From: Micromonospora halotolerans
GTDB lineage: Bacteria; Actinomycetota; Actinomycetes; Mycobacteriales; Micromonosporaceae
Reading direction: 5' to 3'
Length of the DNA stretch: 64,000 nucleotides
NCBI RefSeq assembly: GCF_032108445.1
Contig: NZ_CP134876.1
Coordinates: forward strand, 6,820,001 to 6,884,000
The translations under genes and the position numbers were made by a program. The stretch's first letter is position 1; each line of letters opens with the position of its first letter. This document shows, in pieces, positions 9,389 through 17,340 of this stretch. The notes under the pieces are model-generated. The model was not told the origin of the DNA. It worked only from the letters and a program-made list of their open reading frames with translations, and did no database searches.

Positions 9389-10273
9389 ATGACGGGCAGC
9401 ATGCCGGGTGGGCGGGGACGACCCGGGACGACGGGTGGCGGACCGGTGATCGGGCGGGTGGTGCGCATCCGGCGTTACCCGGTCAAATCGCTGCTCGGTG
9501 AGGACCTCGACGCCGCCGCCGTGGACGAGGCCGGGTTGGCCGGGGACCGGCGGCTGGCCCTGCTGCACCGGGAGACCGGGCGGGTGGCGAGCGCCAAGAA
9601 CCCGTACCGGTGGCGGGCGCTGACCACGCTGGCGGCCACGGGCGGCGACGGCGCGGTGCGGATCACGCTGCCCGACGGCCGCAGCGTGTCGGCCGGCGAC
9701 GACGGGGTGGACGACGTGCTCTCCACGCTGCTCGGCGAGCCGGTGACGCTGATCGACACCCCGCCGCCGGACGCGGTGCTCGAACGGTCCCGCCCCGAGG
9801 AGGTGCTCGCCGCCGGGGTGGCCGTGCCGGTGCCCGTGGAGGAGGGGCGGCTCGGGGGCGCGGCGCCGCCGGGCGGCTTCGTCGACTTCGCCCCGGTGCA
9901 CCTGCTGACCACCGCGACGCTGCGCCGGGTCGGGGCGGAGCTGCCGTCCGGCGCGGTGGACCCGGTGCGCTACCGGCCGAACCTGGTGCTGGACACCGCC
10001 GGCGCCGGGTTCGAGGAGAACGACTGGCCGGGTCGGGAGCTGCGGGTCGGCGCCGAGCTGGTGCTGCGGGTGCTGGCGCCGACACCCCGCTGCGCGGTGC
10101 CGACGCTGGCGCACGGCACGCTCCCCCGCGAGCCGGAGGCGCTGCGCGTACCGGCCCGGCTGAACCGGGTGGTGCCGCTGGACGGGATGGCGCCGCAGCC
10201 GTGCGTCGGCGCGTACGCGCAGGTGGTGCGCGCCGGGCAGGTCCGGGCGGGTGACCCGGTCCGGCTGACCTGA
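9389..10273 (+). CDS. MOSC domain protein
   Basis: Protein with an N-terminal MOSC beta-barrel (VVRIRRYPVKSLLGEDLDAA) and a MOSC domain with the conserved Cys in APTPRCAVPTLAHG, followed by VGAYAQVVRAGQVRAGDPV. MOSC proteins handle molybdenum-cofactor sulfur or reduce N-hydroxylated compounds. The start is uncertain: ATG 9389 has GGGGAG 5 nt upstream, but family similarity begins at GTG 9446 (275 residues). The 3' end converges with the kinase gene at a 10-nt gap. Confidence 0.88.
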   Translation: MTGSMPGGRGRPGTTGGGPVIGRVVRIRRYPVKSLLGEDLDAAAVDEAGLAGDRRLALLHRETGRVASAKNPYRWRALTTLAATGGDGAVRITLPDGRSVSAGDDGVDDVLSTLLGEPVTLIDTPPPDAVLERSRPEEVLAAGVAVPVPVEEGRLGGAAPPGGFVDFAPVHLLTTATLRRVGAELPSGAVDPVRYRPNLVLDTAGAGFEENDWPGRELRVGAELVLRVLAPTPRCAVPTLAHGTLPREPEALRVPARLNRVVPLDGMAPQPCVGAYAQVVRAGQVRAGDPVRLT

Positions 10274-10283
10274 GCCGGGCGGC

Positions 10284-11738
10284 TCAGCCCTCGCCCCGAC
10301 CGCCCTCGCGCAGACCCGCGTACGCGTCGAGCAGGTCCTGGAGGGCGGCGGCGGTGTCGTCGTCGAGCTTGCCGTCCTCGGCCAGGTCGTCGATCCGCTC
10401 ACGCAGGTCCTCGGCCCGCTTGGCCCGGTCCCTGGGCTTGCCGCGGTCCAGTTGGGCGGCCTTCTCGCGCAGGTCGTTCGCGGTCTTCGGGTCGAGCCGG
10501 CCGTCGGCCACCGCCCCGTCGAGCACGTCGGCGAACTGCGCGGCGAGCTGGCGCAGGGTGACCGGCGCGGGCCGGGTGCCGGCCGGGCCGGAGGTGGCCG
10601 GCGCGGACGGCTCCGACGGGCCGGGCTCCTCGGCCGGTCCGGTGCCGGTCGAGGGACCGGTCGACAGCCCGACGACCGGCCCGGCGCCGGTCGTGGTGTC
10701 GGGGTCGTGGTCGAGCAGCAGCGTGCCGACCAGGGCGAGCAGCAGCACCACCCCGGCGGCGACGAGCACCCCGACGAGCCGGTTCGACCGGGCGGCCGGC
10801 CGCGCGGGCGGCGGCGGGACCGGGCGGGGCGCCCGCTCGATCAGCGTCGGCGGGTGCTCCGGCCGGGACACGGTGGGCAGGATCGCGGTGGGCGGGTCGG
10901 CCGGGCGGCCGGCGCCGAGCCGGGTGGCGAGCTGGGCGGCGGTGGGCCGGCGCGCCGGGTCCACGGCCAGGCAGGCCAGGGTGAGCTCGGCGACGTCGGC
11001 GGGCAGCCCGGGGATGCGCAGCGGCGGCACCGGGGGGCGGTGGGCCTGCACGTCGAGCACGTCGTCCCAGGTCTGCACGGGCAGCGGGGCGCGCCCGGTG
11101 AGGGTGCGGTAGAGCAGGGCGCCGAGGGCGTACACGTCGCTGGCCGGGTTCGCCGGGCCGGGGGTCATCCGTTCCGGCGCGAAGTACGCCGGGGTGCCCA
11201 TCAGCAGTTCGCCGGTCTGCCCGGCGAGGGGGTGCCGCGGCCCGGCCAGGGTGGCGATGCCGAAGTCGAGAACTTTCGCCCCGGTCTCGGTGAGCATCAC
11301 GTTGCCGGGCTTGATGTCGCGGTGCACCACGCCGATCCGGTGCGCGGCGGCCAGGGCGGCGGCGATCTGCCCGGCCAGCTGGACGGCCTCCGGCCAGGCG
11401 AGCGGCCCCGCGGTCAGCCGGTCGGTGAGGGTCTGGCCCTCGACCAGCTCCATGACCAGGTAGGGCACCACCGAGGCGTCGGGGAGGGTCGCCTCGCCGT
11501 AGTCGTACACCTGGGTCACGTGCGGGTGGGTGAGCCGCGCCGCGGCGCGGGCCTCGCGCTGGATGGTGGCGCGCAGCTGCGGGTCGGCGGCGAGCTGGGT
11601 GGCGAGGGCCTTGACCGCGACGGGGCGGTGCAGCACCTCGTCGTCGGCCCGCCACACCTCGGACATCCCGCCGAGCCCGATGCGCTCGCGCAGGACGTAC
11701 CGGTCGTGCAGCCGGAGCGAGGGCGTGAACGGCGACAT
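10284..11738 (-). CDS. Receptor-type Ser/Thr protein kinase
   Basis: PknB-like kinase of 484 residues. The kinase domain spans about residues 10-275: IGLGGMSEVWRAD (P-loop), PVAVKAL (catalytic Lys), VVHRDIKPGN (catalytic loop), KVLDFGIATL (DFG) and GTPAYFAPER (activation segment). A Pro-rich juxtamembrane region leads to one membrane helix at about 330-350. The outside part is Thr/Gly/Pro-rich, then a helical charged C-terminal segment (DGRLDPKTANDLREKAAQL) rather than PASTA repeats. Start at ATG 11738 (MSPFTPSLRLHDRYVLRERI); the upstream in-frame extension lacks conserved sequence. Confidence 0.93.
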   Translation of the reverse strand: MSPFTPSLRLHDRYVLRERIGLGGMSEVWRADDEVLHRPVAVKALATQLAADPQLRATIQREARAAARLTHPHVTQVYDYGEATLPDASVVPYLVMELVEGQTLTDRLTAGPLAWPEAVQLAGQIAAALAAAHRIGVVHRDIKPGNVMLTETGAKVLDFGIATLAGPRHPLAGQTGELLMGTPAYFAPERMTPGPANPASDVYALGALLYRTLTGRAPLPVQTWDDVLDVQAHRPPVPPLRIPGLPADVAELTLACLAVDPARRPTAAQLATRLGAGRPADPPTAILPTVSRPEHPPTLIERAPRPVPPPPARPAARSNRLVGVLVAAGVVLLLALVGTLLLDHDPDTTTGAGPVVGLSTGPSTGTGPAEEPGPSEPSAPATSGPAGTRPAPVTLRQLAAQFADVLDGAVADGRLDPKTANDLREKAAQLDRGKPRDRAKRAEDLRERIDDLAEDGKLDDDTAAALQDLLDAYAGLREGGRGEG

Positions 11739-11871
11739 GGTGGTCCAGTGTGCCTGGCCGCAGGGGCGACGCACCAACCCGGTGCCCGGTTCCGCGCCGA
11801 TCGGGCGCTTCTCGACCGAACGGGGCGCCGGCCGGGTGGTGCGGGCCACCCGGCCGGGCGGTCGACCGGGG

Positions 11872-12075
11872 TCAGGACCGGCAGCTGGGCATCGCGGCCG
11901 GGCGGGGCTCCATCCGGTCGGCGAGGCGGCGCAGGGCCGCCGCGGCGGCCAGCCGGGTGGGCGCCAGCCGGGGGGCGCGGGGCCGGTCGGGGCGGACCGG
12001 GGCGTCGGGGCGGGCGGAGTTCACGTGCCGCGTCACGGCGTCGACGGCGAGGACGAATCCGGTGGACTGTTCCAT
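11872..12075 (-). CDS. Small hypothetical protein after LacI gene
   Basis: A 67-residue Arg/Ala/Pro-rich protein beginning MEQSTGFVLAVDAVTRHVNS. The ATG at 12075 has AGGAG 6 nt upstream, inside the end of the lacI-type gene, so translation would be coupled to it. No domain is recognised. The good ribosome site and position favour a real gene; the low-complexity sequence argues for caution. Confidence 0.45.
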   Translation of the reverse strand: MEQSTGFVLAVDAVTRHVNSARPDAPVRPDRPRAPRLAPTRLAAAAALRRLADRMEPRPAAMPSCRS

Positions 12076-12077
12076 GG

Positions 12078-13124
12078 TCAACTCCTGGGGACGGGACCGG
12101 TGGAGGTCCGGATGACGAGGTCGGTGGGGAGCAGGAGGTGGCCGGCGGCCGGGTCGGCCGGCGGCTCCAGCAGCAGCGCGGCGGCGAGCCGACCCTTCTC
12201 CTCGGCCGGCTGCCGGACGGTGGTCAGCCCCGCGTCGGCGGCCTCGGCGACGTCGTCGAAGCCGGTGACCGAGAGGCCGGAATGCGGGCCGGCCGCGTCG
12301 AGCACGCCGAGCGCCAGCACGTCGGAGCAGGCCAGCACGGCCGTGGGCGGGTCGTCGCCGGCCAGCACCGGTGCGATGGCCGCGGCGGCGGCGGCTCGGC
12401 TGTTGCCGGCGGCGTTGACCACGGTGATCTCCGGCCAGGCGACGCCGACGGCGGCGAACGCGTCGGCGAACCCGCTGAGCCGGCCGTGGGTCGTGGGGCG
12501 GGGGGCGTCGCCGGGATCGGCCAGCCGCAGCGGCCCGGGCGGCGCGTCGGGCAGCACGGTGTCGCCGAGCAGGGCCACCCGCCGGTGCCCGAGGCCGGCG
12601 ACGTGGGCGGCGACGGACCGGGCGGCGGCGCGCTCGTCGATGCCGACGAAGCGGTCGGCGGGGCCGGCCGCGGCGGGGGCGGTGGTGACGAGGGGCAGCC
12701 CCCGGTCCCGGATCGCCCCGAGCACGTGCTCCTCGTCGCCGACGCAGTAGACGCAGAAGCCGTCGACCGCGGCGTTGTCGACGGCGGCCCGGGCCCCTTC
12801 GCGGTCCCGGGGCAGGGGCACCAGCAGCAGGCTGGCGCCGTGCTGCTCGGCCACCTGCCCGACACCGGCGAGGAAGCGCACCGCGAACGGGTCGGTGAAG
12901 GCGTAGGACAGCTCGGAGGTGAACAGGACGCCGATCGCGCCGACGAAGCCGCGGCGCAGGGAGCGGGCGGTCGGGTCGGGGCCCGGGTAGCCGAGGCGGC
13001 GCGCGGCCTCGAGGATCTTCGTTCGCAGGGCCGCGGACAGCTGGTCGGGCCGGCTGTAGGCGTTGGAGACGGTGCTGCGGGAGACGCCCACCGCGTTCGC
13101 GACGTCCTGCAGGGTCGGCTTCAC
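12078..13124 (-). CDS. LacI family transcriptional regulator
   Basis: Regulator of 348 residues, GTG start with AGAAGG 8 nt upstream. The N-terminal LacI helix-turn-helix and hinge (TLQDVANAVGVSRSTVSNAY ... LGYPGPDPTARSLRRG) is followed by the periplasmic-binding-like effector domain with VLACSDVLALGVLDA. An effector, probably a sugar, is not deducible. A palindrome just upstream of the start suggests autoregulation. Apart from the small gene behind it there is no obvious metabolic target next door; the sugar ABC locus at 53.5-60.2 kb has no regulator of its own but is 40 kb away. Confidence 0.93.
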   Translation of the reverse strand: MKPTLQDVANAVGVSRSTVSNAYSRPDQLSAALRTKILEAARRLGYPGPDPTARSLRRGFVGAIGVLFTSELSYAFTDPFAVRFLAGVGQVAEQHGASLLLVPLPRDREGARAAVDNAAVDGFCVYCVGDEEHVLGAIRDRGLPLVTTAPAAAGPADRFVGIDERAAARSVAAHVAGLGHRRVALLGDTVLPDAPPGPLRLADPGDAPRPTTHGRLSGFADAFAAVGVAWPEITVVNAAGNSRAAAAAAIAPVLAGDDPPTAVLACSDVLALGVLDAAGPHSGLSVTGFDDVAEAADAGLTTVRQPAEEKGRLAAALLLEPPADPAAGHLLLPTDLVIRTSTGPVPRS

Positions 13125-13140
13125 CGGTCTGCCCTTCTGG

Positions 13141-13166
13141 ATCGATTCAGTACTGTATCGATTCAG
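13141..13166. promoter_or_regulatory. LacI-type operator upstream of its regulator
   Basis: GATTCAGTACTGTATC (13144-13159) is a 16-bp palindrome with one mismatched pair, centred on CAGTACTG. The flanks also form a direct repeat ATCGATTCAG (13141-13150 and 13157-13166). It lies 17 nt before the GTG of the lacI-type gene, so it probably serves autorepression. Confidence 0.6.
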
Positions 13167-13211
13167 AAGCTACTCCGCCGCTCGGCGGACGTCAATCGGA
13201 AACCGTCCCGG

Positions 13212-14099
13212 TCAGGCCGGGTAGAGCTCGTCCCGGATGCGGGCCAGCAGCTCGGGGGTGCGCTCGGGCGGCGCGGCCTCGCCGCACAGCCGCTCCATCG
13301 CGGTCCCGTAGTGGTCGAGGTCGTCGCGCTTGTCGAGATAGACCGCGCTGGTCAACTGCTCGATGTAGACGATGTCCGGCAGGTCCTGGTCGCCGAAGCG
13401 CAGGATGCTGAAGGCCCCACCGGCGGCGGCGTGCCCGCCCGCGTCGAACGGGACGATCTGGAGCCGGACGTGCGGCACGGCGGTCGCCTCGATGAGCGCG
13501 TCCACCTGCTCGCGCATCACGGCGGCGCCGCCGACGGGCCGCCGCAGCACCGCCTCGTCGAGCACCGCCCAGAGCTGCGGCGGATCGCCACGGCGCAGCA
13601 GTCCCTGGCGTTCCATCCGCAGGCGCACGCGCCGGTCGACCTCCGCCGGCGGCGCGTCGCGGTGGCCCAGCAGGACCACCGCCCGGGCGTACGCGGGGGT
13701 CTGCAGCAGCCCCGGGACGAACTGCACCTCGTACGTGCGGATCAGCGTGGCGGCGGCCTCCAGCCCCAGGTAGGACTGGAACCAGCCGGGCAGCACGTCA
13801 CCGTAGCGCTGCCACCAGCCGGGGCTGTTCGCATCGCGGGCCAGCCTCAGCAACGCCGCCCGCTCGTCCGGCGCGGTGACGCCGTAGAGGGTGAGCAGGT
13901 CGGCGACGTCGCGCTCCTTGAAGCCGACCCGGCCCAGCTCCATCCGGCTGATCTTGGACTCGGAGGAGCGGATCTCCCAGCCGGCGCTCTCCCGGCTCAC
14001 CCCGGCGCCCTCCCGGAGCCGGCGCAGCCGGACCCCGAGCAGCATCCGCAGCACGGTCGGACCGCTGGTCGGGCCTCCCTCGACGGGCACCGTCGTCAC
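13212..14099 (-). CDS. Scr1-like HTH regulator (DUF5753)
   Basis: Regulator of 295 residues. The N-terminal Xre-type HTH (about residues 15-75) contains LRRLREGAGVSRESAGWEI and SKISRMELGRVGFKERDV. The rest is the DUF5753 domain (MERQGLLRRGDPPQLWAVLD; VRLQIVPFDAGGHAAAGGAF; EQLTSAVYLDKRDDLDHY). Such regulators pair with DUF397 proteins in actinomycetes as antitoxin-like or developmental modules. The DUF397 gene lies 111 nt upstream on the same strand. Confidence 0.92.
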   Translation of the reverse strand: MTTVPVEGGPTSGPTVLRMLLGVRLRRLREGAGVSRESAGWEIRSSESKISRMELGRVGFKERDVADLLTLYGVTAPDERAALLRLARDANSPGWWQRYGDVLPGWFQSYLGLEAAATLIRTYEVQFVPGLLQTPAYARAVVLLGHRDAPPAEVDRRVRLRMERQGLLRRGDPPQLWAVLDEAVLRRPVGGAAVMREQVDALIEATAVPHVRLQIVPFDAGGHAAAGGAFSILRFGDQDLPDIVYIEQLTSAVYLDKRDDLDHYGTAMERLCGEAAPPERTPELLARIRDELYPA

Positions 14100-14210
14100 C
14101 TGGCCGTCCTTTGCCGACTGTCCGCACCGGACGCCCCAGCCCGGCGAGGAGTAAGCATGCCATGGACCGACAGTGAGGTGAACTCCTCCGGACGGAGGAG
14201 GCCGGTCCCG

Positions 14211-14465
14211 TCAGCGGGACGGCGGGCGGGCGATCAGGTGGTCGAAGTCGCCGTCGCGGGCGCCGAGCACGAACGCGGCGATCTCGTCGACGGTGTAGAT
14301 GAGCGCCGGCCCCTCGGGGTGGCGGGAGTTGCGCACCGCGATGCCGCCGCCGTCCGGCAGCTCGGCCAGCTCGACGCAGTTGCCGCTCGGGTTGCTGCGG
14401 CGGCTCTTCAGCCACCGCACCGGCGGCAGCTCGGAGGTGGGTACGCCGTTCGCGGGGTGGGGCAC
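14211..14465 (-). CDS. DUF397 domain protein
   Basis: An 84-residue partner protein: WLKSRRSNPSGNCVELAEL is the DUF397 signature, followed by IAVRNSRHPEGPALIYTVDE. The start GTG at 14465 gives MPHPANGVPTSELPPVRW. DUF397 proteins are the small partners of Scr1/DUF5753 HTH regulators; here the order is DUF397 first, then the regulator. Confidence 0.88.
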   Translation of the reverse strand: MPHPANGVPTSELPPVRWLKSRRSNPSGNCVELAELPDGGGIAVRNSRHPEGPALIYTVDEIAAFVLGARDGDFDHLIARPPSR

Positions 14466-14547
14466 AGGGGCGTCCTTCGTGGGAAGAGCCAGCCGATGCC
14501 GCGGGGAGGAGCGGTGGGTGGCGACGGGGGCTGTCGACAGAGGACGG

Positions 14548-14578
14548 ATGCACGTGCATCTGCTATTGCATCTGCAAT
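14548..14578 (-). promoter_or_regulatory. Operator-like repeats upstream of DUF397/Scr1 pair
   Basis: Within 31 bp: the palindrome ATGCACGTGCAT (14548-14559), the direct repeat TGCATCTGC (14555-14563 and 14567-14575, 12-nt period) and the inverted repeat ATTGCA-TC-TGCAAT (14565-14578). They sit 80-115 nt before the DUF397 start in an AT-richer stretch. A regulator-binding site is likely; the binding protein is inferred to be the Scr1-like regulator. Confidence 0.5.
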
Positions 14579-14715
14579 GGACAGCGAGCATGATATCGCA
14601 CGTGCGGTGTACCCGGACGTTCACGTTCGGTTACCCGGATCCCGGTTGCGAGCAGACAGAACAGGTCCGGCCCGGCACCGTCCGGCGAGGCCGGGGCCGC
14701 GGTGAGGGAGGGTGC

Positions 14716-15351
14716 GTGCCGGATCCGATGACCGTCGCCTCCGGCATCTCCGCAGCTGGCGCCCTGGTCTCCGCCTGGCAGCTACGCCGCCGGGCGCTGC
14801 GCGCCGAGGCCGAGATCGAGCTGCTCCACGCCGAGCTGGCGGCCGAGCGGCATGCGGCCAGCCACGACCCGCTCACCGGGCTGCCCAACCGGCGGGCCTT
14901 CTTCCGGCTGGCCGCCACCCTGCTCACCGACGCCGCCGGCAAGCCGCTCGTGGCGATCGTGCTCGACCTCGACGATTTCAAGCAGGTCAACGACCGCTAC
15001 GGCCACGCCGCAGGCGACCAGGTGCTGGTCAGCGTGGCGCAGCGGCTGGCCGCGTTCGCCGGGGACAACCTGGTCGCCCGGCTCGGCGGCGACGAGTTCG
15101 CCGGCCTGCTGGTCAGCCCGACGGTGGACCGGCGGTGGATCGAGCACGCCACCCGCCGGCTCTGCGAGGCGCTCGCCGCGCCCATCCCGCTGGGCGCCCG
15201 CAGCGTGCGGGTGACCGCCTCGGTGGGGCTCGCCCCGGTGCACGGCCCCACCCAGCTCACCGACGCGCTGTGCCGGGCCGACGCCGCCATGTACCAGGCG
15301 AAGACGGTCGGCGCCGCCCGCGCGGCCCGCCAACTCGTCGGCGAGTGCTGA
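14716..15351 (+). CDS. GGDEF diguanylate cyclase
   Basis: Protein of 211 residues with a short N-terminal hydrophobic/coiled region and one GGDEF domain (about residues 55-205): HDPLTGLPNRRAFF, VLDLDDFKQVNDRYGHAAGD (metal-binding Asp), and an intact ARLGGDEFAGLL active site. It is expected to make cyclic di-GMP, which controls development in actinomycetes. GTG start with GAGGGAGG upstream. There is no sensor domain apart from the N-terminal helix. Confidence 0.92.
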   Translation: MPDPMTVASGISAAGALVSAWQLRRRALRAEAEIELLHAELAAERHAASHDPLTGLPNRRAFFRLAATLLTDAAGKPLVAIVLDLDDFKQVNDRYGHAAGDQVLVSVAQRLAAFAGDNLVARLGGDEFAGLLVSPTVDRRWIEHATRRLCEALAAPIPLGARSVRVTASVGLAPVHGPTQLTDALCRADAAMYQAKTVGAARAARQLVGEC

Positions 15352-15361
15352 GCGGCGCCCG

Positions 15362-15856
15362 TCAGCGCCAGCCGTAGCCGGCCCGCAGCGCCTGGCCCAC
15401 CCGGTCGAACCGGCGCCGGTCCAGCACCGCACCCTCGCGGCGGATGCTGTCCTCGCGCATGGTGAGCACCCGGTCCAGGCGGACCCAGCTCGGCCGCTGG
15501 TCCCGGTCCCACTCCCCCGGGCCCAGCGCCAGCCAGTGCCGCTGGCCGTCACGGTCGCTCTGGCTGGACAGCATGAGCCCGAACAGCGTGCGGCTCTGCC
15601 GGCCCACCACCAGCACCGGGCGGTCCTTGCCCTGGCGGGGGTCGTCCTCGTACGGCACCCAGGTCCAGACGATCTCCCCCGGGTCCGCCTGCCCGTCCGG
15701 CTCCGGCGCGTACGCCAGCTCGCGCCGCTGCAGCACGGTGACCTGGCGGCGCCGGGCGACCTGAGCCGGGATCGGCCGGGCGGTACGGGTGGGCGCGGCG
15801 GCGCCCCCGGCGATCCGGCCGAGCCGCGACGCCACGTTCCTCAACAGACCTGCCAC
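15362..15856 (-). CDS. PemK/MazF-like family protein
   Basis: Protein of 164 residues. Residues about 50-140 match the PemK/MazF fold: GEIVWTWVPYEDDPRQGKDR and PVLVVGRQSRTLFGLMLSS. The N-terminal 45 residues (VAGLLRNVASRLGRI...) are an actinobacterial extension. No antitoxin gene is adjacent, so a solitary MazF-like nuclease or a non-toxic homologue are both possible. GTG start at 15856; the upstream in-frame extension is poorly supported. Confidence 0.8.
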   Translation of the reverse strand: MAGLLRNVASRLGRIAGGAAAPTRTARPIPAQVARRRQVTVLQRRELAYAPEPDGQADPGEIVWTWVPYEDDPRQGKDRPVLVVGRQSRTLFGLMLSSQSDRDGQRHWLALGPGEWDRDQRPSWVRLDRVLTMREDSIRREGAVLDRRRFDRVGQALRAGYGWR

Positions 15857-15978
15857 GGCGGGCAGCCTATCCCCGGCCCCGCTCTCGCGCCTCGCGGGGG
15901 AACGCCGTGACCCGGCCGGGGCCGGTTCGGCAGCAGCGCCGATTTGACGGGCCCTGGCCCACCAGCGCGACGAGCACC

Positions 15979-17265
15979 TCACCCGGTGCCGGCGGCAGGG
16001 CTTCCGGGGGCGTCGAGGGTCTGCCGGCGCATCGGGGAGCGCAGGATCGGCACCCACACCAGCGCGAGCGCGGCGCAGGCGACCCAGGTGGCGGCGCGCG
16101 GACCGGCGTGGTCACCGACGTATGCCGCCGTCGCCGCGCCGAGCGTGAGCGCGCCACTGAACATCACGCGCAGGGTGCCGTTGACGCGTCCCAGCAGCCG
16201 TGACGGCGTGACGTGCTGGCGGAACGACATGAGGACCACCCCGTCGAAGCCGACCTTGAAGATCACCAGTGCCCACGCCACCGCGGCGACCAGCCCGGGA
16301 ACGGGCTGACCGACGAGCGGCAGCACGAGCGAGACCGGGGCGATGGCCAGCCCGATCGCGAGCACCGACCGGCCGGCGCCGAAGACTCTCGACATCCGCT
16401 GCCCACCGAACACCCCGAGCAGGCCACCGATTCCGCCGGCACCGAGGAAGAGGCCCAGTTGGCTCTCCGACCAGTGCAGTTCCTGCACCAGGAGAAGCGG
16501 CAGCATCGCCACCGTGCCCGCGGTCGCAAAGTTCACGAGCGCGCCGGCCGCGGCGATCGCACGCAGCGTGTGGTTGCGCCGGACGAACGACAGGCCTTCC
16601 CGCACCTCAGCCGCGAGCGAGCGTCGTACGACGTCGACCCGACGCGGCTCCGGCCGCTCGATGCGGCGGATCCAGAGCGCCGACCACAGGTAGCCGAGCG
16701 CCGTCGCGACCAGGACCGCCGCCGCTGTCGACAGGCCGATCAGCCAGCCGGCCAGCGCGGGTCCGCCGATCAACGCCATCTGGTCCACGACGCCGAGTCG
16801 CCCGTTGGCCGCGACCAGGCGCCCGCCGTCGCCACCCCCGAGAAGGTCCGGCAGGTGGCTCTGCATCGCGACGTCGAAGAAGACGGTCGCGACGCCGTTG
16901 AGGAACACCACCACCCAGAGCTGGGTCATGGTCAGGGCGGAAGCCGCGGCAGCGACCGGCACCGAGCCGATCAGCACGAATCGGGTCAGATCCATGGCGA
17001 CCATCACCGGGCGACGAGCAACCCGGTCCAGCCATGCGCCCGCCGGCAGCCCGAGCAGCAGGAACGGGGCCGTACCCGCAGCGGCCAACGAACCCGCCGC
17101 GCCCGGCCCGGCGCCGAGCGACGTGATCGCGACGAGCGGAACGGCCACCTTGGCGATGTTGAAGCCCCATTTCGCCGCAACCGCGGCCACGAGGTAGCGA
17201 GCGAAGTCGCGGGGCAGGGACCGGGCAGCGGCGTGCCCGCGACGTGAGGCGTACTGGATCGACAT
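15979..17265 (-). CDS. MFS exporter
   Basis: Major facilitator of 428 residues with about 12 hydrophobic helices. The motif-A loop GAWLDRVARRPVMVAMDL follows helix 2 and GQRMSRVFGAGR the equivalent place in the second half. It resembles drug-efflux-type MFS of the enterobactin-exporter class. Divergent from the winged-helix regulator at 17341, which probably controls it; substrate unknown. Confidence 0.9.
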   Translation of the reverse strand: MSIQYASRRGHAAARSLPRDFARYLVAAVAAKWGFNIAKVAVPLVAITSLGAGPGAAGSLAAAGTAPFLLLGLPAGAWLDRVARRPVMVAMDLTRFVLIGSVPVAAAASALTMTQLWVVVFLNGVATVFFDVAMQSHLPDLLGGGDGGRLVAANGRLGVVDQMALIGGPALAGWLIGLSTAAAVLVATALGYLWSALWIRRIERPEPRRVDVVRRSLAAEVREGLSFVRRNHTLRAIAAAGALVNFATAGTVAMLPLLLVQELHWSESQLGLFLGAGGIGGLLGVFGGQRMSRVFGAGRSVLAIGLAIAPVSLVLPLVGQPVPGLVAAVAWALVIFKVGFDGVVLMSFRQHVTPSRLLGRVNGTLRVMFSGALTLGAATAAYVGDHAGPRAATWVACAALALVWVPILRSPMRRQTLDAPGSPAAGTG

Positions 17266-17303
17266 GCCCGAACCTTCGGCGTCGGCCGCCGCAGTGCGCC
17301 AAC

Positions 17304-17323
17304 GATTCGCATTACAGTGAATC
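17304..17323. promoter_or_regulatory. Inverted repeat in divergent MFS/regulator promoter region
   Basis: GATTC (17304-17308) and GAATC (17319-17323) flank 10 nt midway between the divergent starts at 17265 and 17341. It is a candidate operator for the winged-helix regulator controlling both genes. Confidence 0.4.
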
Positions 17324-17340
17324 CTCGTGGAGCCGATCTG

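Noticed and set aside
10452..14705. Very long plus-strand open frame spanning the kinase, LacI and Scr1 genes
   Set aside because: It is antisense to several well-supported genes; its product is low-complexity Gly/Arg/Gln-rich sequence without domains, an artefact of high GC.
15362..15856. A complete MazEF toxin-antitoxin pair
   Set aside because: No small antitoxin gene lies next to the MazF-like gene; the neighbour is a GGDEF protein in convergent orientation.
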